Positions 11,393 through 21,832 are shown, numbered from the stretch's first letter. The stretch is 64,000 nucleotides of DNA from Candidatus Vallotiella hemipterorum (GCF_910593725.1 NZ_OU343031.1:186001-250000), one strand, 5' to 3'. Notes: generated by a model from the letters alone, not told the origin. A program made the numbers and translations.

Positions 11393-12274
11393 ATGTCGAT
11401 TTTAATTAATAAAAATACGAGGGTTATCACGCAGGGAATCACTGGTAAGAGCGGTCAGTTCCATACTCACGCTTGCCGTAAGTATGCAAATGGTCAATCA
11501 GCATATGTTGCTGGTGTGAATCCAAAGAAAGCTTTTGAATATTTTGAGGGTATTCCAATTTTTGGAACTGTAAAGGAAGCCAAAAAGCAGACTGGTGCGA
11601 CTATATCAGTGATTTACGTACCGCCAGCTGCTGCTGCGGGGGCAATTTGGGAGGCAATTGAAGCCGATCTAGATCTAGTAATCTGCATCACTGAAGGCAT
11701 TCCGGTCCGAGATATGATTGAAGTTCGGAACCGGATGTGTCTCGAGAACCGGAAGACATTGTTGCTTGGGCCGAATTGCCCTGGCGTGATTACGCCGGAT
11801 GAGTTGAAGATCGGTATTATGCCCGGACATATCCATAAAAAAGGTCGCATTGGTGTTGTCTCTCGCTCAGGTACGCTGACGTATGAAGCTGTTGCCCAAC
11901 TAACAGCCCTTGGACTCGGCCAATCGTCAGCCGTCGGAATCGGAGGTGATCCGATCAACGGGCTGAAACATATTGATATAATAAAGATATTTAATGACGA
12001 TCCCGATACGGATGCGGTCATTATGATTGGTGAAATTGGTGGTCCAGATGAGGCAAATGCTTCGTATTGGATCAAGGATAATATGAAGAAACCGGTTGTA
12101 GGCTTTATTGCTGGAGTAACAGCACTCCCCGGTAAGCAGATGGGTCATGCCGGCGCATTGATCTCTGGTGATGCTGACACCGCTGAAGCGAAGCTCGAAA
12201 TTATGAGATCGTGTGGAATTACAGTAACAAAAAATCCATCTGATATGGGTCGTCTATTAAAATCAGTACTTTAA
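11393..12274 (+). CDS. sucD: Succinate-CoA ligase alpha subunit
   Basis: This is the CoA-binding and phosphohistidine-carrying partner of SucC. The 293-residue length is normal for the family. Residues near the N-terminus (TGKSGQFHTHAC) belong to the Rossmann CoA-binding domain. The active-site histidine is H252 in QMGHAGALISG. The C-terminus MGRLLKSVL is typical, so the stop codon is at the native place. A perfect 12-base-pair inverted repeat spans the last codons and the stop (described separately). A TerC-like or other gene that follows in relatives is not seen here. Confidence 0.97.
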   Translation: MSILINKNTRVITQGITGKSGQFHTHACRKYANGQSAYVAGVNPKKAFEYFEGIPIFGTVKEAKKQTGATISVIYVPPAAAAGAIWEAIEADLDLVICITEGIPVRDMIEVRNRMCLENRKTLLLGPNCPGVITPDELKIGIMPGHIHKKGRIGVVSRSGTLTYEAVAQLTALGLGQSSAVGIGGDPINGLKHIDIIKIFNDDPDTDAVIMIGEIGGPDEANASYWIKDNMKKPVVGFIAGVTALPGKQMGHAGALISGDADTAEAKLEIMRSCGITVTKNPSDMGRLLKSVL

Positions 12275-12291
12275 TAGACGATAAAATCGTC
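12250..12291 (+). terminator. Stem-loop across the sucD stop codon, with an overlapping second hairpin
   Basis: TCGTCTATTAAA (12250-12261) pairs perfectly with TTTAATAGACGA (12270-12281) around an 8-base loop, and the sucD TAA lies in the right arm. A second hairpin, GACGAT (12277-12282) with ATCGTC (12286-12291), shares bases with the first, so only one can form at a time. There is no strong T-run. It may act in 3' end formation or mRNA stability of sucCD; that role is inferred. Confidence 0.45.
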
Positions 12292-12933
12292 CAAAATTTA
12301 GAATTTTCCTGTACCTCTCCGCCTACTATGCACACCTGACAGGTTTTATTAATCTAATTACTGTTACTCGGCGAGATAGTCTTAAAATAATAAAATACGC
12401 AATTTATATTTAATATTTACCGCGCCTTGATAAAGTTTATGTAACTACGGTATTCATTCGCTTAGCGCGTTAAGCTTCAGGATTTTCTAAAATATAGAAT
12501 TTATATTAACATCATTTTTAAGTTAAATGGCTTAGCTATTTGAGCTTAGATAGCTAACATAATCCCAATACTATTACCTAAAACTTATGCACTAGCATTA
12601 TGCCTATTTTTCTGGTGTCGTTTATTTTGAGAAGCTTGATAGTAATGAAAAATAGCACTTTTTCACGGTATTAATATACTTTATTTAGTATTTTATTTAA
12701 AAAAACGTGTATCGCATTTATAATGATCCGCATCGCATAGATATAGATAAATAATATAAATTATTGATAATACAGTCCTAATCGACTATATAAAAGCGTA
12801 TATTTTATCTGATTTAGTGCCGAAAAGTATAGATGCGTCATTATCAATTTATACGGCATAGCTCGAGATTAATTAATTTAGTTTTAACATAGCGCTTATT
12901 TTACATAAAAAGTATGCTGAGCCCGAGAACTAT
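12292..12933. other. AT-rich non-coding stretch between convergent sucD and waaF
   Basis: About 640 bases with no recognisable ORF or RNA gene on either strand. Confidence 0.5.
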
Positions 12934-13974
12934 TTAGCGGTTAGCAATTAGAATGCTGTATAGGTCATTAAATACTTGCTCAACAGATAGCTCACGTAGG
13001 CAATTAAAGTGATGGAGCGGGCACTCTCTGGCAAAGCATGGACTGCACTTGAGATGCAGCCATTGCACCTTTGCAAGCTTAGATAAGGGAGGGGTATATC
13101 GAGGGTCAGTCGACCCATAAAGTGCGACGATTGGTCGTTGTAATGCTGCAGCCACATGCATCAAACCAGAATCGTTTGTTACCACTACACTTGCTCGTGT
13201 GATAAGTGCGCAAGCTTCGTCAAGGGACGTTTTGCCGCATAAGTTACGTATGCTTGGAACGTCCTCCGCGATAGCCTGAGCGACTGTTCGGTCCCTAAGT
13301 GAGCCAAGTGCAATAACTTGAATATAGGGAAATGAGTGGTTAATCATTCGCGCTAGTGCCGCAAAGTGTTGTGTCGGCCAGCGCTTTGCTGGCCCATATT
13401 CTGCGCCAGGACAAAACACGATCAGGGATATATCCGTATTAAGATTAAATCGGTGAGACACGCGAATGGACTCGCTCCAATCAGTTGTCAGCCTCGGTAG
13501 TGGCAAGTCGCGTGGTATTTTAGCGCCTGGTGCATAGGCAAGCGCTGCGTAATAAAGCACCATCGACGTTCGCTTACTTTTTAGCGGATTCGGATGCCTA
13601 ACATTTAGTAAAATATAGCGGCTCTCGCCAGTATAGCCAATGCGTAGTGGTATACCTGAAAACTTCAGAATAAGTCCTGACTTTAGCGAGTTTGGTAGTA
13701 CATAAGCCATGCTATAGGCGGCTTTTCGAAGGTCACATGCTAACTGCCATCGCTTCCATAGTTGCAGCTTACCGTGTGCCAGGCTAGTTAAATAAATTTT
13801 GCGGATCTCTGGCATTCGAGCAAGCACCGGAGCTACCCACGTAGATGCTACAGCATCGAGAACAATCTTTGGGTGAAGTTGCTTGATTACAGCAAATAAT
13901 GGCTGAGCCATCAACGCATCGCCAATCCAATTGGGTGCAATTATAAGCGCGCAGCGCATCGTATTAGATTGCAT
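12934..13974 (-). CDS. waaF: ADP-heptose:LPS heptosyltransferase II
   Basis: WaaF (RfaF) adds the second L-glycero-D-manno-heptose to the LPS inner core on the cytoplasmic face of the inner membrane. The 346 residues are normal for glycosyltransferase family 9. The N-terminus (ALIIAPNWIGDALMAQPLF) and the C-terminal nucleotide-sugar site (VVTNDSGLMHVAAALQRPIVALYG region) are both present. The first ATG is preferred because GAGGAG stands nine bases upstream; family members often start five codons later. It is the last gene of a leftward group ilvE, zinc-finger protein, waaF. Its partner WaaC lies at 59.7 kb. Identity is secure. Confidence 0.93.
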   Translation of the reverse strand: MQSNTMRCALIIAPNWIGDALMAQPLFAVIKQLHPKIVLDAVASTWVAPVLARMPEIRKIYLTSLAHGKLQLWKRWQLACDLRKAAYSMAYVLPNSLKSGLILKFSGIPLRIGYTGESRYILLNVRHPNPLKSKRTSMVLYYAALAYAPGAKIPRDLPLPRLTTDWSESIRVSHRFNLNTDISLIVFCPGAEYGPAKRWPTQHFAALARMINHSFPYIQVIALGSLRDRTVAQAIAEDVPSIRNLCGKTSLDEACALITRASVVVTNDSGLMHVAAALQRPIVALYGSTDPRYTPPLSKLAKVQWLHLKCSPCFARECPLHHFNCLRELSVEQVFNDLYSILIANR

Positions 13975-14023
13975 TAATAACTTCTCCTCACTAACCCTAA
14001 ACTACGACATCGCGTAGAGCGGC

Positions 14024-14218
14024 TTAATAAGTCTTAAGAACTTTTTCGTCTCGAAGTTTATAGCGCGTACCGCAGTAAGGACAACGAGACTCGCCGTGCG
14101 TAACGTCGATAAAAATACGAGGGTGGGCACTCCAGCGAGGCATTGTTGGATCCGGACAATAGGCGGGTAGCTCTTGTGGACTTAGCTCATGCAATGGCAT
14201 TTCTCTTAGTTTATTCAT
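14024..14218 (-). CDS. Small zinc-finger domain protein (CHCC type)
   Basis: A 64-residue protein with the CHCC zinc-finger pattern: one Cys (PAYCPDP), His residues (SAHPRIF, VTHGES) and a final CPYCG. Related small proteins are known as NADH dehydrogenase-associated zinc-finger proteins (NDUFS6-like) in bacteria and occur beside ilvE and waaF in Burkholderia. The gene lies 36 bases after ilvE and 49 bases before waaF on the same strand, so the three are probably cotranscribed. The function in bacteria is poorly defined; zinc binding is inferred from the motif. Confidence 0.82.
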   Translation of the reverse strand: MNKLREMPLHELSPQELPAYCPDPTMPRWSAHPRIFIDVTHGESRCPYCGTRYKLRDEKVLKTY

Positions 14219-14254
14219 AAGAAGGTAGAGATCTTAGATTCGACGGGAGATAGT

Positions 14255-15175
14255 CTAGATTTGGGTTAGCCAGTGCATATACCGTTTGTTTTTTCCCGAA
14301 ACGATATCAAAGAACGAGGACTGTAGCTTTTCGGTAACTGGTCCTCGGCGGCCATAGCTGATTGTACGATTATCTAGTTCACGGATCGGCGTAATCTCTG
14401 CTGCGGTCCCGGTGAAAAATGCTTCATCTGCCGTATATACCTCGTCCCGCGTGATTCGCTTTTCGATGACTTCAATGCCGAAGTCTCTTGCTAGAGTAAT
14501 GATCGTGTCACGTGTGATTCCATCTAAGCATGATGATAGATCTGGAGTATATAGCTTGCCGTTATTAACGAGGAAAAAGTTTTCACCTGAACCTTCAGAT
14601 ACATAGCCGTCTACATCTAAAAGCAGTGCTTCATCATAGTTATCAGCAATCGCCTCTTGGTTGGCAAGGATCGAGTTTACGTACCAGCCAGATGCCTTAG
14701 CTCGCACCATAGACACGTTAACGTGGTGGCGTGTAAATGATGAGGTCTTCACGCGAATGCCATGGGATAGTCCTTCATCGCTGAGGTAGGCACCCCATGG
14801 CCATGCCGCAATTGCGACATGGATTGTGTTGCCTATCGCCGACACACCAAGCCTTTCAGAGCCAATCCAGATAATTGGACGTAGGTAACATGACTGAAGT
14901 TTATTTTCTCGTACAACGTCGCATTGAGCATCAATAATTGTTTCTTGGTCAAACGGCACGTGCATCCTGAAAATCTTTGCGGAGTTGAACAGGCGCTTTG
15001 TATGCTCTTTTAGACGGAATATTGCAGTACCTTGAGCAGTCTGGTATGCACGAACCCCCTCAAATACACCCATTCCGTAATGTAGCGTATGCGTTAATAC
15101 GTGAATCTTAGCATTGCGCCACTTGATGAGCTTGCCGTCCATCCAGATTTTGCCCTCGCGGTCAGCCATGGACAT
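14255..15175 (-). CDS. ilvE: Branched-chain amino-acid aminotransferase
   Basis: IlvE is a PLP enzyme of fold type IV that makes the last step of valine, leucine and isoleucine synthesis (and the first step of their breakdown). With the start used here the protein has 306 residues, the usual length. The start at MSMADREGKIWMDG is chosen because GTAAGGAG lies just upstream (15181-15190) and homologues begin there; an upstream in-frame start would add 12 residues. The PLP lysine is in VRAKASGWYVN, and the substrate/cofactor segments YVSEGSGENFF and ITRDTI are present. Divergent from the azlCD exporter 270 bases away, which suggests a joint role in branched-chain amino-acid handling. Confidence 0.95.
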   Translation of the reverse strand: MSMADREGKIWMDGKLIKWRNAKIHVLTHTLHYGMGVFEGVRAYQTAQGTAIFRLKEHTKRLFNSAKIFRMHVPFDQETIIDAQCDVVRENKLQSCYLRPIIWIGSERLGVSAIGNTIHVAIAAWPWGAYLSDEGLSHGIRVKTSSFTRHHVNVSMVRAKASGWYVNSILANQEAIADNYDEALLLDVDGYVSEGSGENFFLVNNGKLYTPDLSSCLDGITRDTIITLARDFGIEVIEKRITRDEVYTADEAFFTGTAAEITPIRELDNRTISYGRRGPVTEKLQSSFFDIVSGKNKRYMHWLTQI

Positions 15176-15444
15176 AAAGATTCTCCTTACGGTATCTATT
15201 ATCAGCTGCATACACAGAACGCGCGATAGCTTAGCCGAAGAATGTTATTCTAGCTCTAATTCAATGCCTAACGTATATATAGCGCATATCTTGTAGTAGC
15301 TTGTGAGATGCTAACGGATTAGTTAGTAGATAAATTCGTGGATGCATAAGCAGGCCAGTCATATAATCTGTGTTTTAATGTAATCGAAAGTCGCGTTGCA
15401 GTTGCTAAGCGCCAGCTTTTTTCACTTAATTCACTGTTGCTGCT

Positions 15445-16200
15445 ATGTTCCACCGTTTGTCCGATATCGATCGCCCCGCCTTTTTCGATGGCATGCGCAT
15501 TTATGCACCGACCTTTGCTGCAATATTTTCTTGGGGGCTAGTGACTGGTATCGCTATGGGTAAGTCAGTTCTGACTATGCCGCAGGCACTTGGAATGTCT
15601 TTGCTCGTGTATGCTGGGTCCGCTCAACTTGCCGTATTGCCCTTGCTTGCCGTAAAGCTGCCGATGTGGACTGTATTGTTAACTGCGGCGATGGTTAATA
15701 CACGATTTATCGTGTTTAGCGCCAGTTTAGCACTACATTTTTCATACCTGTCGATGCCACGCCGTCTACTTTTGGGCTACTTTAATAGCGACGTGCTCTA
15801 TTTATTGTTCCAGGCGCGTGGCTTTAAGCCAGGGTATGAGCCTGGTAAAGAAGCATTTTTCTGGGGTATGGCATTATCAAGCTGGATTATATGGCAGTTG
15901 TCCTCTATTCTTGGTATTGTGCTTTCTAGCCTTTTTCTAGATGACTGGGGCTTAAGCTTGGCGGGTACCCTTGCGCTGATACCAATCATGGTATCAGCGA
16001 TTGCTGGTCGCTCGATGCTGGTGGCTGTAGTTATTGCAGCTATTGTTTCACTTATTAGTAGTGACTTACCATATCGTCTATCATTGCCGATCTCTATTCT
16101 CGCCGCCCTACTCGCTGGAGTTATCGGAGATGCTTGTGCTCATAGTAAGTGGGCAAAGATCTTACAATGCGTTAGACGAGGCGTTGGAGCATCGAAATGA
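15445..16200 (+). CDS. azlC: AzlC family branched-chain amino-acid exporter, large subunit
   Basis: AzlC and AzlD form an inner-membrane exporter of branched-chain amino acids (the BrnFE/AzlCD family). The 251-residue protein begins with a short polar segment and then has about seven or eight hydrophobic helices. The family segments GLVTGIAMGKS and LVYAGSAQLAVLPLL are clear. azlD overlaps its stop by four bases (ATGA), a translational coupling typical of this pair. The gene is divergent from ilvE. Family certain; the exported substrate is inferred from homologues. Confidence 0.9.
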   Translation: MFHRLSDIDRPAFFDGMRIYAPTFAAIFSWGLVTGIAMGKSVLTMPQALGMSLLVYAGSAQLAVLPLLAVKLPMWTVLLTAAMVNTRFIVFSASLALHFSYLSMPRRLLLGYFNSDVLYLLFQARGFKPGYEPGKEAFFWGMALSSWIIWQLSSILGIVLSSLFLDDWGLSLAGTLALIPIMVSAIAGRSMLVAVVIAAIVSLISSDLPYRLSLPISILAALLAGVIGDACAHSKWAKILQCVRRGVGASK

Positions 16201-16523
16201 GTTCGACCAAAATTTGGCTTGCGATCGTCGGCATGATGATCGTCACTGCTGTGACCCGTTCTGCTTTTCTGTTAGGCGGAGATCGACTTGTGTTGCCAGA
16301 GCGCGTGTTGCGTGCATTGCGTTATGCTCCAGCAGCAGCTCTGATCGCCGTAGTTATTCCGGATGTTGCAATAACGCCGCAAGGATTATCTTTTGGGCTT
16401 GAAAACCATGCATGGTATGGTGCAGTTGCAGGCACGCTTTGGTTCTTGTGGCGTCGGAGTATGGTTCAGACGATCATCGTTGGGATGCTAGCATTTACGG
16501 CACTTCGGTTGTGGTGTCCTTGA
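16197..16523 (+). CDS. azlD: AzlD family branched-chain amino-acid exporter, small subunit
   Basis: A 108-residue membrane protein with about four hydrophobic helices, the small partner of AzlC. The start ATG overlaps the azlC stop (ATGA). The N-terminal segment MMIVTAVTRSAFLLGGDRL and the RALRYAPAAALIAVVIPD motif match the AzlD family. The pair probably exports valine, leucine, isoleucine or close analogues; exact substrate not visible from sequence. Confidence 0.88.
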   Translation: MSSTKIWLAIVGMMIVTAVTRSAFLLGGDRLVLPERVLRALRYAPAAALIAVVIPDVAITPQGLSFGLENHAWYGAVAGTLWFLWRRSMVQTIIVGMLAFTALRLWCP

Positions 16524-16724
16524 TTAGTTGTCACACTCTGTCTAACTCTACAGAGCTTTCAATATTTTTAAGGTATATTATTCGATACGCTAGAATTACA
16601 TGTTCTTCGCTAACCGCATTAGTACGCATTATTCATTTGCCCTTCAGTTCGCTAAGCGCCCATCACGCACTGCCTAGTCGAGGCAGAGAATTTACCCCTT
16701 CTTAAGCTCTGTCAAGCTAATCTT

Positions 16725-17918
16725 ATGACTCAAGTTCTGTGTCTAACCGATGTTATCATAGACAGAAAGCTGCGCGGTCAGCGTGTATTTATCCGTTCTG
16801 ACCTGAACGTTCCTCAAGATAGTGCCGGTAATATCACCGAGGATACCCGTATTCAAGCAGCGGTTCCGGCAATCCGCCAGTCGCTTAATGCTGGAGCGGC
16901 AGTAATGGTGACATCTCATCTAGGTCGACCCATCGAGGGACAGTTTAAGACAAAAGACTCTCTTGCGCCTGTGGCTAGGCGACTTAGTCAGTTAATCGGT
17001 CGTGATATACCATTGGTAACCAACTGGGTTGAGTATGGTGTAAGCGTGTCGCCTGGCAATATCGTGCTCCTCGAGAATTGCCGGGTTAATCTGGGCGAGA
17101 AAAAAAATTCGGATGTACTTGCGCAGAAAATGGCTTTGCTATGTGACATATACGTTAATGATGCATTCGGAACCGCACACCGAGCAGAGGCGACTACGCA
17201 CGGGATCGCGAAGTACGCAAAAATTGCCTGTGCTGGTCCATTGCTTATGTCAGAACTCAATGCGTTAAGTAAAGCACTAGCTAATCCGAAGCGTCCGCTT
17301 GTAGCAATCATTGCAGGCTCAAAAGTTTCGACAAAACTCAAAATCCTGAGATCGCTTGCTGAGAAAGTGGATCAACTAATCGTGGGCGGGGGGATCGCTA
17401 ATACTTTTATGTTAGCCGTTGGGCTGCCGATCGGAAAATCGCTGGCCGACTTAGCTTTAGTCGGTGAGAGTAGATCAATTATCAATGCTGCACAAACGCG
17501 TGGGGCATCCGTGCCCATTCCAACTGATGTAGTAACTGCCAAGACACTCGTACCCGGTGCCCAGGCACAAACTAAGCTGGTACGCGAAGTGGCTGACGAC
17601 GACATAATTCTAGATATTGGCCCGAAAACTTCGGCTGAGCTAGCTCTACATCTAGAAAAAGCCGGAACTATCCTATGGAACGGGCCCGTTGGTATGTTCG
17701 AGTTTGATCAGTTTAGCAACGGCACGAAAACTCTTTCGAAGGCTATCGCGAAGTCAAAAGCTTTCTCCATTGCTGGTGGTGGTGATACTCTAGCAGCAAT
17801 TACGAAGTATGGTATTTATAACAATATTAATTATGTTTCAACCGGTGGAGGGGCTTTCCTTGCATTTCTTGGGGGTGAGACGCTACCTGCAATCGAGATT
17901 CTACAAAGCCGTTTGTAA
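16725..17918 (+). CDS. pgk: Phosphoglycerate kinase
   Basis: Pgk transfers the phosphate of 1,3-bisphosphoglycerate to ADP in glycolysis. The 397 residues are full length. The N-domain substrate motif RSDLNVPQD is near residue 25-33, the conserved TSHLGRP follows at about residue 65, and the C-domain has the nucleotide segments [17 protein letters not shown] and STGGGA. The start has no strong ribosome binding site but agrees with homologues. First gene of a glycolytic set pgk-pyk-fbaA in Burkholderia order, each separated by 100-190 bases, so separate or shared promoters are both possible. Confidence 0.97.
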   Translation: MTQVLCLTDVIIDRKLRGQRVFIRSDLNVPQDSAGNITEDTRIQAAVPAIRQSLNAGAAVMVTSHLGRPIEGQFKTKDSLAPVARRLSQLIGRDIPLVTNWVEYGVSVSPGNIVLLENCRVNLGEKKNSDVLAQKMALLCDIYVNDAFGTAHRAEATTHGIAKYAKIACAGPLLMSELNALSKALANPKRPLVAIIAGSKVSTKLKILRSLAEKVDQLIVGGGIANTFMLAVGLPIGKSLADLALVGESRSIINAAQTRGASVPIPTDVVTAKTLVPGAQAQTKLVREVADDDIILDIGPKTSAELALHLEKAGTILWNGPVGMFEFDQFSNGTKTLSKAIAKSKAFSIAGGGDTLAAITKYGIYNNINYVSTGGGAFLAFLGGETLPAIEILQSRL

Positions 17919-18098
17919 GTTTGTAAGCTAGAAATTTTGGCTCAAAAATAGTCACGAATATAACCTGGCTAAAAATCGTCGTTAATACTGTATGGTGTTT
18001 TAGCCTGCACAGCAGGCTCTAGAATAGTGCCAGCGCTATTCTATTCGTTCCTAGCAATCGACCTCACCATCGCTAATTTTATTAAGTTAAGAGGACTT

Positions 18099-19535
18099 AT
18101 GCATCGTGCTACTAAGATTGTTGCTACCATTGGACCCGCATCTAGCTCGCTAGACGTTTTGTTACGAATGATAGCGGCAGGGTTAGATGTTGTACGACTA
18201 AATTTTTCGCACGGCACCGCAAATGATCATCTCCAGCGTGCTGAGCTTGTACGGGAAGCTGCGCGGCAGGTGGGTCGTGAAGTGGCAATCATGGCAGATC
18301 TACAAGGTCCTAAGATCCGAATCGGCAAATTCGAGGCCGGCCGAATAATACTTTCCATGGGCGCTACGTTCGTTCTAGATGCTGCATGCAAATTAGGCAA
18401 TGAGAATCGAGTCGGTTTAGACTACAAGGACCTACCGAGAGATTTAAACACCGGTGATATTTTACTGCTTAATGATGGCCTCATCGTGTTGAGTGTGCAG
18501 CGCGTGATTGGTAATGAAATCCATACAAGCGTAAAGGTAGGTGGTGAATTATCAAATAATAAAGGGATTAATCGTCAGGGAGGAGGGCTGTCGGCGCCCG
18601 CCCTGACAGCAAAAGATATGGAAGATATACCCATTGCTATGGCGCTTGGCGCGGACTTAGTTGCCGTGTCGTTTCCTAAAAATGCGATGGATATGGAGAT
18701 AGCCCGGCAGCTCGTGAATATTGCCGGAGCGCCATACGGTCATAAACCGAAGATGATAGCTAAAATTGAGCGTGCCGAAGCAATTCCATCATTACAAGAA
18801 ATCCTTGATTCATCAGATGGTATCATGGTAGCGCGTGGCGATTTAGCGGTGGAGGTTGGTAATGCAGCGGTACCTGCGTTGCAAAAGCGCATGATTCGAA
18901 TGGCGCGGGAAGCGAATAAGACCGTTATTACAGCCACGCAAATGATGGAGTCAATGATTCAAAATCCAGTTCCGACTCGCGCTGAAGTCTCAGACGTGGC
19001 TAATGCAGTTCTAGATGGTACCGATGCAGTCATGCTATCTGCGGAGACCGCATCTGGTCAATATCCAGTCTCAACGATCGAGACGATGGCGGCTATCTGC
19101 GTAGAAGCGGAAAAGTCTGAGAAGGTCGAGTTAGATAAGGATTTCTTGGATCGAACATTTACTCAAATCGATCAGTCTATTGCGATGGGTGCTCTATTTA
19201 CCGCGTTTCACCTTGGTGCTAAAGCGATTGTTGCCTTAACTGAATCAGGTGCCACTGCGCTGTGGATGAGCCGTCACTGGCTACATGTGCCGATTTATGC
19301 GTTGACTTCATGTCTGGCTAGCGAGCGGACAATGGTATTGTACCGAAATGTAGTGCCGCTACACCTAGAATCGAGCCTTGATCACGATACAGCACTACAG
19401 CAAGCACTCGAGGTGCTAGTGAAGAACGGCTATGCTATGAGCGGCGATATTATTGTCTTAACTATAGGTGAACCTATGAGACAGGCTGGAGGTACCAATA
19501 TGCTAAAGATTGTCAAAATCAGTAACTCCGCTTAA
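18099..19535 (+). CDS. pyk: Pyruvate kinase
   Basis: Pyruvate kinase makes ATP and pyruvate from phosphoenolpyruvate. With the start at MHRATKIVATIGPASS the protein has 478 residues, the normal length; an open frame continues 24 codons upstream but AGAGGAC sits just before 18099 and homologues start here. Motifs seen include the N-terminal TIGPAS, the catalytic NFSHG and MADLQGPKIR segments, the signature MIAKIERAEAI with the proton-handling lysine, MVARGDLAVEV and the potassium/phosphate site TATQMMESM. Intact. Confidence 0.97.
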   Translation: MHRATKIVATIGPASSSLDVLLRMIAAGLDVVRLNFSHGTANDHLQRAELVREAARQVGREVAIMADLQGPKIRIGKFEAGRIILSMGATFVLDAACKLGNENRVGLDYKDLPRDLNTGDILLLNDGLIVLSVQRVIGNEIHTSVKVGGELSNNKGINRQGGGLSAPALTAKDMEDIPIAMALGADLVAVSFPKNAMDMEIARQLVNIAGAPYGHKPKMIAKIERAEAIPSLQEILDSSDGIMVARGDLAVEVGNAAVPALQKRMIRMAREANKTVITATQMMESMIQNPVPTRAEVSDVANAVLDGTDAVMLSAETASGQYPVSTIETMAAICVEAEKSEKVELDKDFLDRTFTQIDQSIAMGALFTAFHLGAKAIVALTESGATALWMSRHWLHVPIYALTSCLASERTMVLYRNVVPLHLESSLDHDTALQQALEVLVKNGYAMSGDIIVLTIGEPMRQAGGTNMLKIVKISNSA

Positions 19536-19719
19536 AGTTTCGGGATTTTATCGCAATTGCGTTCTGATCAAAGTCTAATAATCGTGAATAACCCAAATAT
19601 AAGACGGTCGCAATTCAAGATAGCTCGCAGCGTACGGCACAATAGAATAAATGCATGCGATCTATAATAAGGAGGGGATGCGTCTAGTTCAGGAAAAATT
19701 ATTATTGAAGGAGTAAAAT

Positions 19720-20778
19720 ATGCCTCTCGTATCTATGCGTCAGTTATTAGATCACGCCGCCGAAAACAATTATGGATTACCAGCGTTTAACGTTAACAAT
19801 CTCGAGCAAGTGCAGGCGATTATGGCGGCTGCAGACGAAGCGGGTGCACCGGTAATTATGCAGGCATCGGCAGGCGCACGTAGATATGCCGGTAGCGCTT
19901 TCCTGCGTCACCTAGTTAAGGCGGCGGTTGAGTCTTATCCACACCTGCCGATTGTAGTGCATCAGGACCACGGGCAATCTCCGTTAGTTTGCATGGAGGC
20001 AATCTGCAACGGTTTTACTAGTGTAATGATGGACGGCTCTTTACAAGCTGACGGCAAGTCAATTGCGAGTTATGAATATAATGTCAAGGTGTCACAACAA
20101 GTGACTGAGTTTGCGCATTCGGTTGGAGTGACGACTGAATGTGAACTCGGCGTACTTGGTTCACTTGAGACAATGACTGGTGCCAAAGAAGACGGGCATG
20201 GTGCAGAAGGAATAATAACACGGGAGCAACTGCTAACCGATATTGAGCAGGCAGCGGACTTTGTAAATAAGACTCAGTGCGATGCGCTAGCTATAGCAAT
20301 TGGTACATCTCACGGGGCTTATAAATTTACGAAAAAGCCAACCGGTGATATTTTAGCTATCAATCAAATTAAAAAAATCCATGCGAGGATTCCGAATACG
20401 CATCTAGTAATGCACGGCTCTTCATCAGTGCCGCAAGAGCTACTAGCGGAGATCCGTAAATTTGGTGGTGATATAAAGGAAACATATGGTGTACCAGTTG
20501 AGGAAATCCAGGAAGGCATCAAACACGGTGTGCGCAAGATTAATATCGATACAGATCTACGACTAGCAATCACTGGTGCGATCCGACGCTATTTTTTCGA
20601 GAACCCAAGTAAGTTCGATCCGCGCGATTACCTTAAACCGGCACGAGAAGCAGTCAAAAAAATATGCCTAGAGCGCTATCTGCAGTTCGGTTGCGAAGGG
20701 CAAGCTAGTAAGATTAAGCCGTTGTCGCTAAATAAAGTTGCCAAGAAATATAAGTCGGGTGCGCTACAGCAAATATAG
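19720..20778 (+). CDS. fbaA: Fructose-bisphosphate aldolase, class II
   Basis: A zinc-dependent aldolase that splits fructose 1,6-bisphosphate. The 352 residues match the Burkholderia-type class IIB enzyme. Zinc ligands are seen in VVHQDHGQS (His), in the central ECELGVLG region and in VMHGSSS (His). The catalytic Asp lies in the HQDHG segment. The start follows GAAGGAGTAAA, a strong ribosome binding site. It follows pyk and precedes purC on the same strand. Confidence 0.96.
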   Translation: MPLVSMRQLLDHAAENNYGLPAFNVNNLEQVQAIMAAADEAGAPVIMQASAGARRYAGSAFLRHLVKAAVESYPHLPIVVHQDHGQSPLVCMEAICNGFTSVMMDGSLQADGKSIASYEYNVKVSQQVTEFAHSVGVTTECELGVLGSLETMTGAKEDGHGAEGIITREQLLTDIEQAADFVNKTQCDALAIAIGTSHGAYKFTKKPTGDILAINQIKKIHARIPNTHLVMHGSSSVPQELLAEIRKFGGDIKETYGVPVEEIQEGIKHGVRKINIDTDLRLAITGAIRRYFFENPSKFDPRDYLKPAREAVKKICLERYLQFGCEGQASKIKPLSLNKVAKKYKSGALQQI

Positions 20779-20923
20779 GCTAATTTTCGTCAGGTCAGCC
20801 CTAATACGTGTTGTATAAGAGCTCCCTCAAAGCAACGTTACCGGGGGGGAGATCTCTCAGTGCTGAGTACGTGCCGTTCCTGCATAGCAGCAGAATGGCC
20901 TTTCTGCTTTATAGAACTCCACA

Positions 20924-21820
20924 ATGCCTACCGTGCTTTATAAATCTACGCTAAATTCGCTATTACTAATAAGTCGCGGTAAGGTTCGTGATAATTATGC
21001 GATCGACAACGACAAGTTTTTAATTGTGACGACCGACCGCTTGTCAGCATTCGATGTGATTCTGGGTGAGCCGATCCCAGACAAGGGGCGAGTTCTCAAC
21101 CAAATGACTAATTTTTGGCTTGACAAGCTTGCGCATGTAGTGCCAAACCACTTGACTGGAATAGCGCCAGAAAGTGTTGTCGCTCCTGATGAGGTGCAGC
21201 AGGTTGTCGGCCGTGCAGTCGTAGTGCGTCGACTCCGGCCTATTTTGCTAGAGGCTGTAGTGCGTGGCTATCTTGCTGGCCGAGGCTGGAAAGATTATCA
21301 AGCTAGCGGTTCTTTGTATGGAGTCTCACTGCCGGCAGGCCTACAAAACGCGCAACAGCTACCAGAGCCAATCTTTACACCGACATTGAAAGCGAATATC
21401 GGTTATCACGATGAAAATATTACATTTTCTGAGGTTGAGCGGCGTATTGGAACTAATTTAGCAGTGTGCATTCGCGATATTAGCATTTCACTGTACAAGA
21501 TGGCTTCGGAGTACGCAGCCACACGAGGAATCATTATTGCAGATACAAAGTTTGAGTTTGGGCTCGATGACGATGGAACTCTATGCCTAATGGATGAGGT
21601 CTTAACCGCCGATTCCTCTCGATTTTGGTCTATGGAGCAATACCAAGTCGGCAGTAATCCATTATCGTTCGACAAGCAATTCGTGCGTGACTGGCTAGAA
21701 GGTCAGTCCTGGAACAAGGCGCCACCAGTACCTAAGCTACCGCATGAGGTAATCGATAAGACTACGGCAAAATACCGTGAAGCCCTTAGGAGGCTTACTG
21801 GCCAGCTTTTATATCAATAG
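20924..21820 (+). CDS. purC: SAICAR synthetase (phosphoribosylaminoimidazole-succinocarboxamide synthase)
   Basis: PurC joins aspartate to CAIR with ATP in purine synthesis. The 298-residue length fits the longer type of Burkholderia and yeast. The ATP-binding segment SRGKVRDNY, the TDRLSAFDV motif, the [12 protein letters not shown] signature and the [19 protein letters not shown] stretch are conserved. purE starts 12 bases after the stop and purK follows, so purC-purE-purK form one operon covering consecutive or neighbouring steps (CAIR formation then SAICAR). A small hairpin (20889-20908) lies in front of the gene. Confidence 0.96.
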   Translation: MPTVLYKSTLNSLLLISRGKVRDNYAIDNDKFLIVTTDRLSAFDVILGEPIPDKGRVLNQMTNFWLDKLAHVVPNHLTGIAPESVVAPDEVQQVVGRAVVVRRLRPILLEAVVRGYLAGRGWKDYQASGSLYGVSLPAGLQNAQQLPEPIFTPTLKANIGYHDENITFSEVERRIGTNLAVCIRDISISLYKMASEYAATRGIIIADTKFEFGLDDDGTLCLMDEVLTADSSRFWSMEQYQVGSNPLSFDKQFVRDWLEGQSWNKAPPVPKLPHEVIDKTTAKYREALRRLTGQLLYQ

Positions 21821-21832
21821 CGTAAGTGCGCA

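Noticed and set aside
20889-20908. Hairpin AGCAGAA/TTCTGCT before purC as a terminator of fbaA
   Set aside because: Short stem with only a weak T-stretch; it could equally lie in the purC leader, so no role is assigned.
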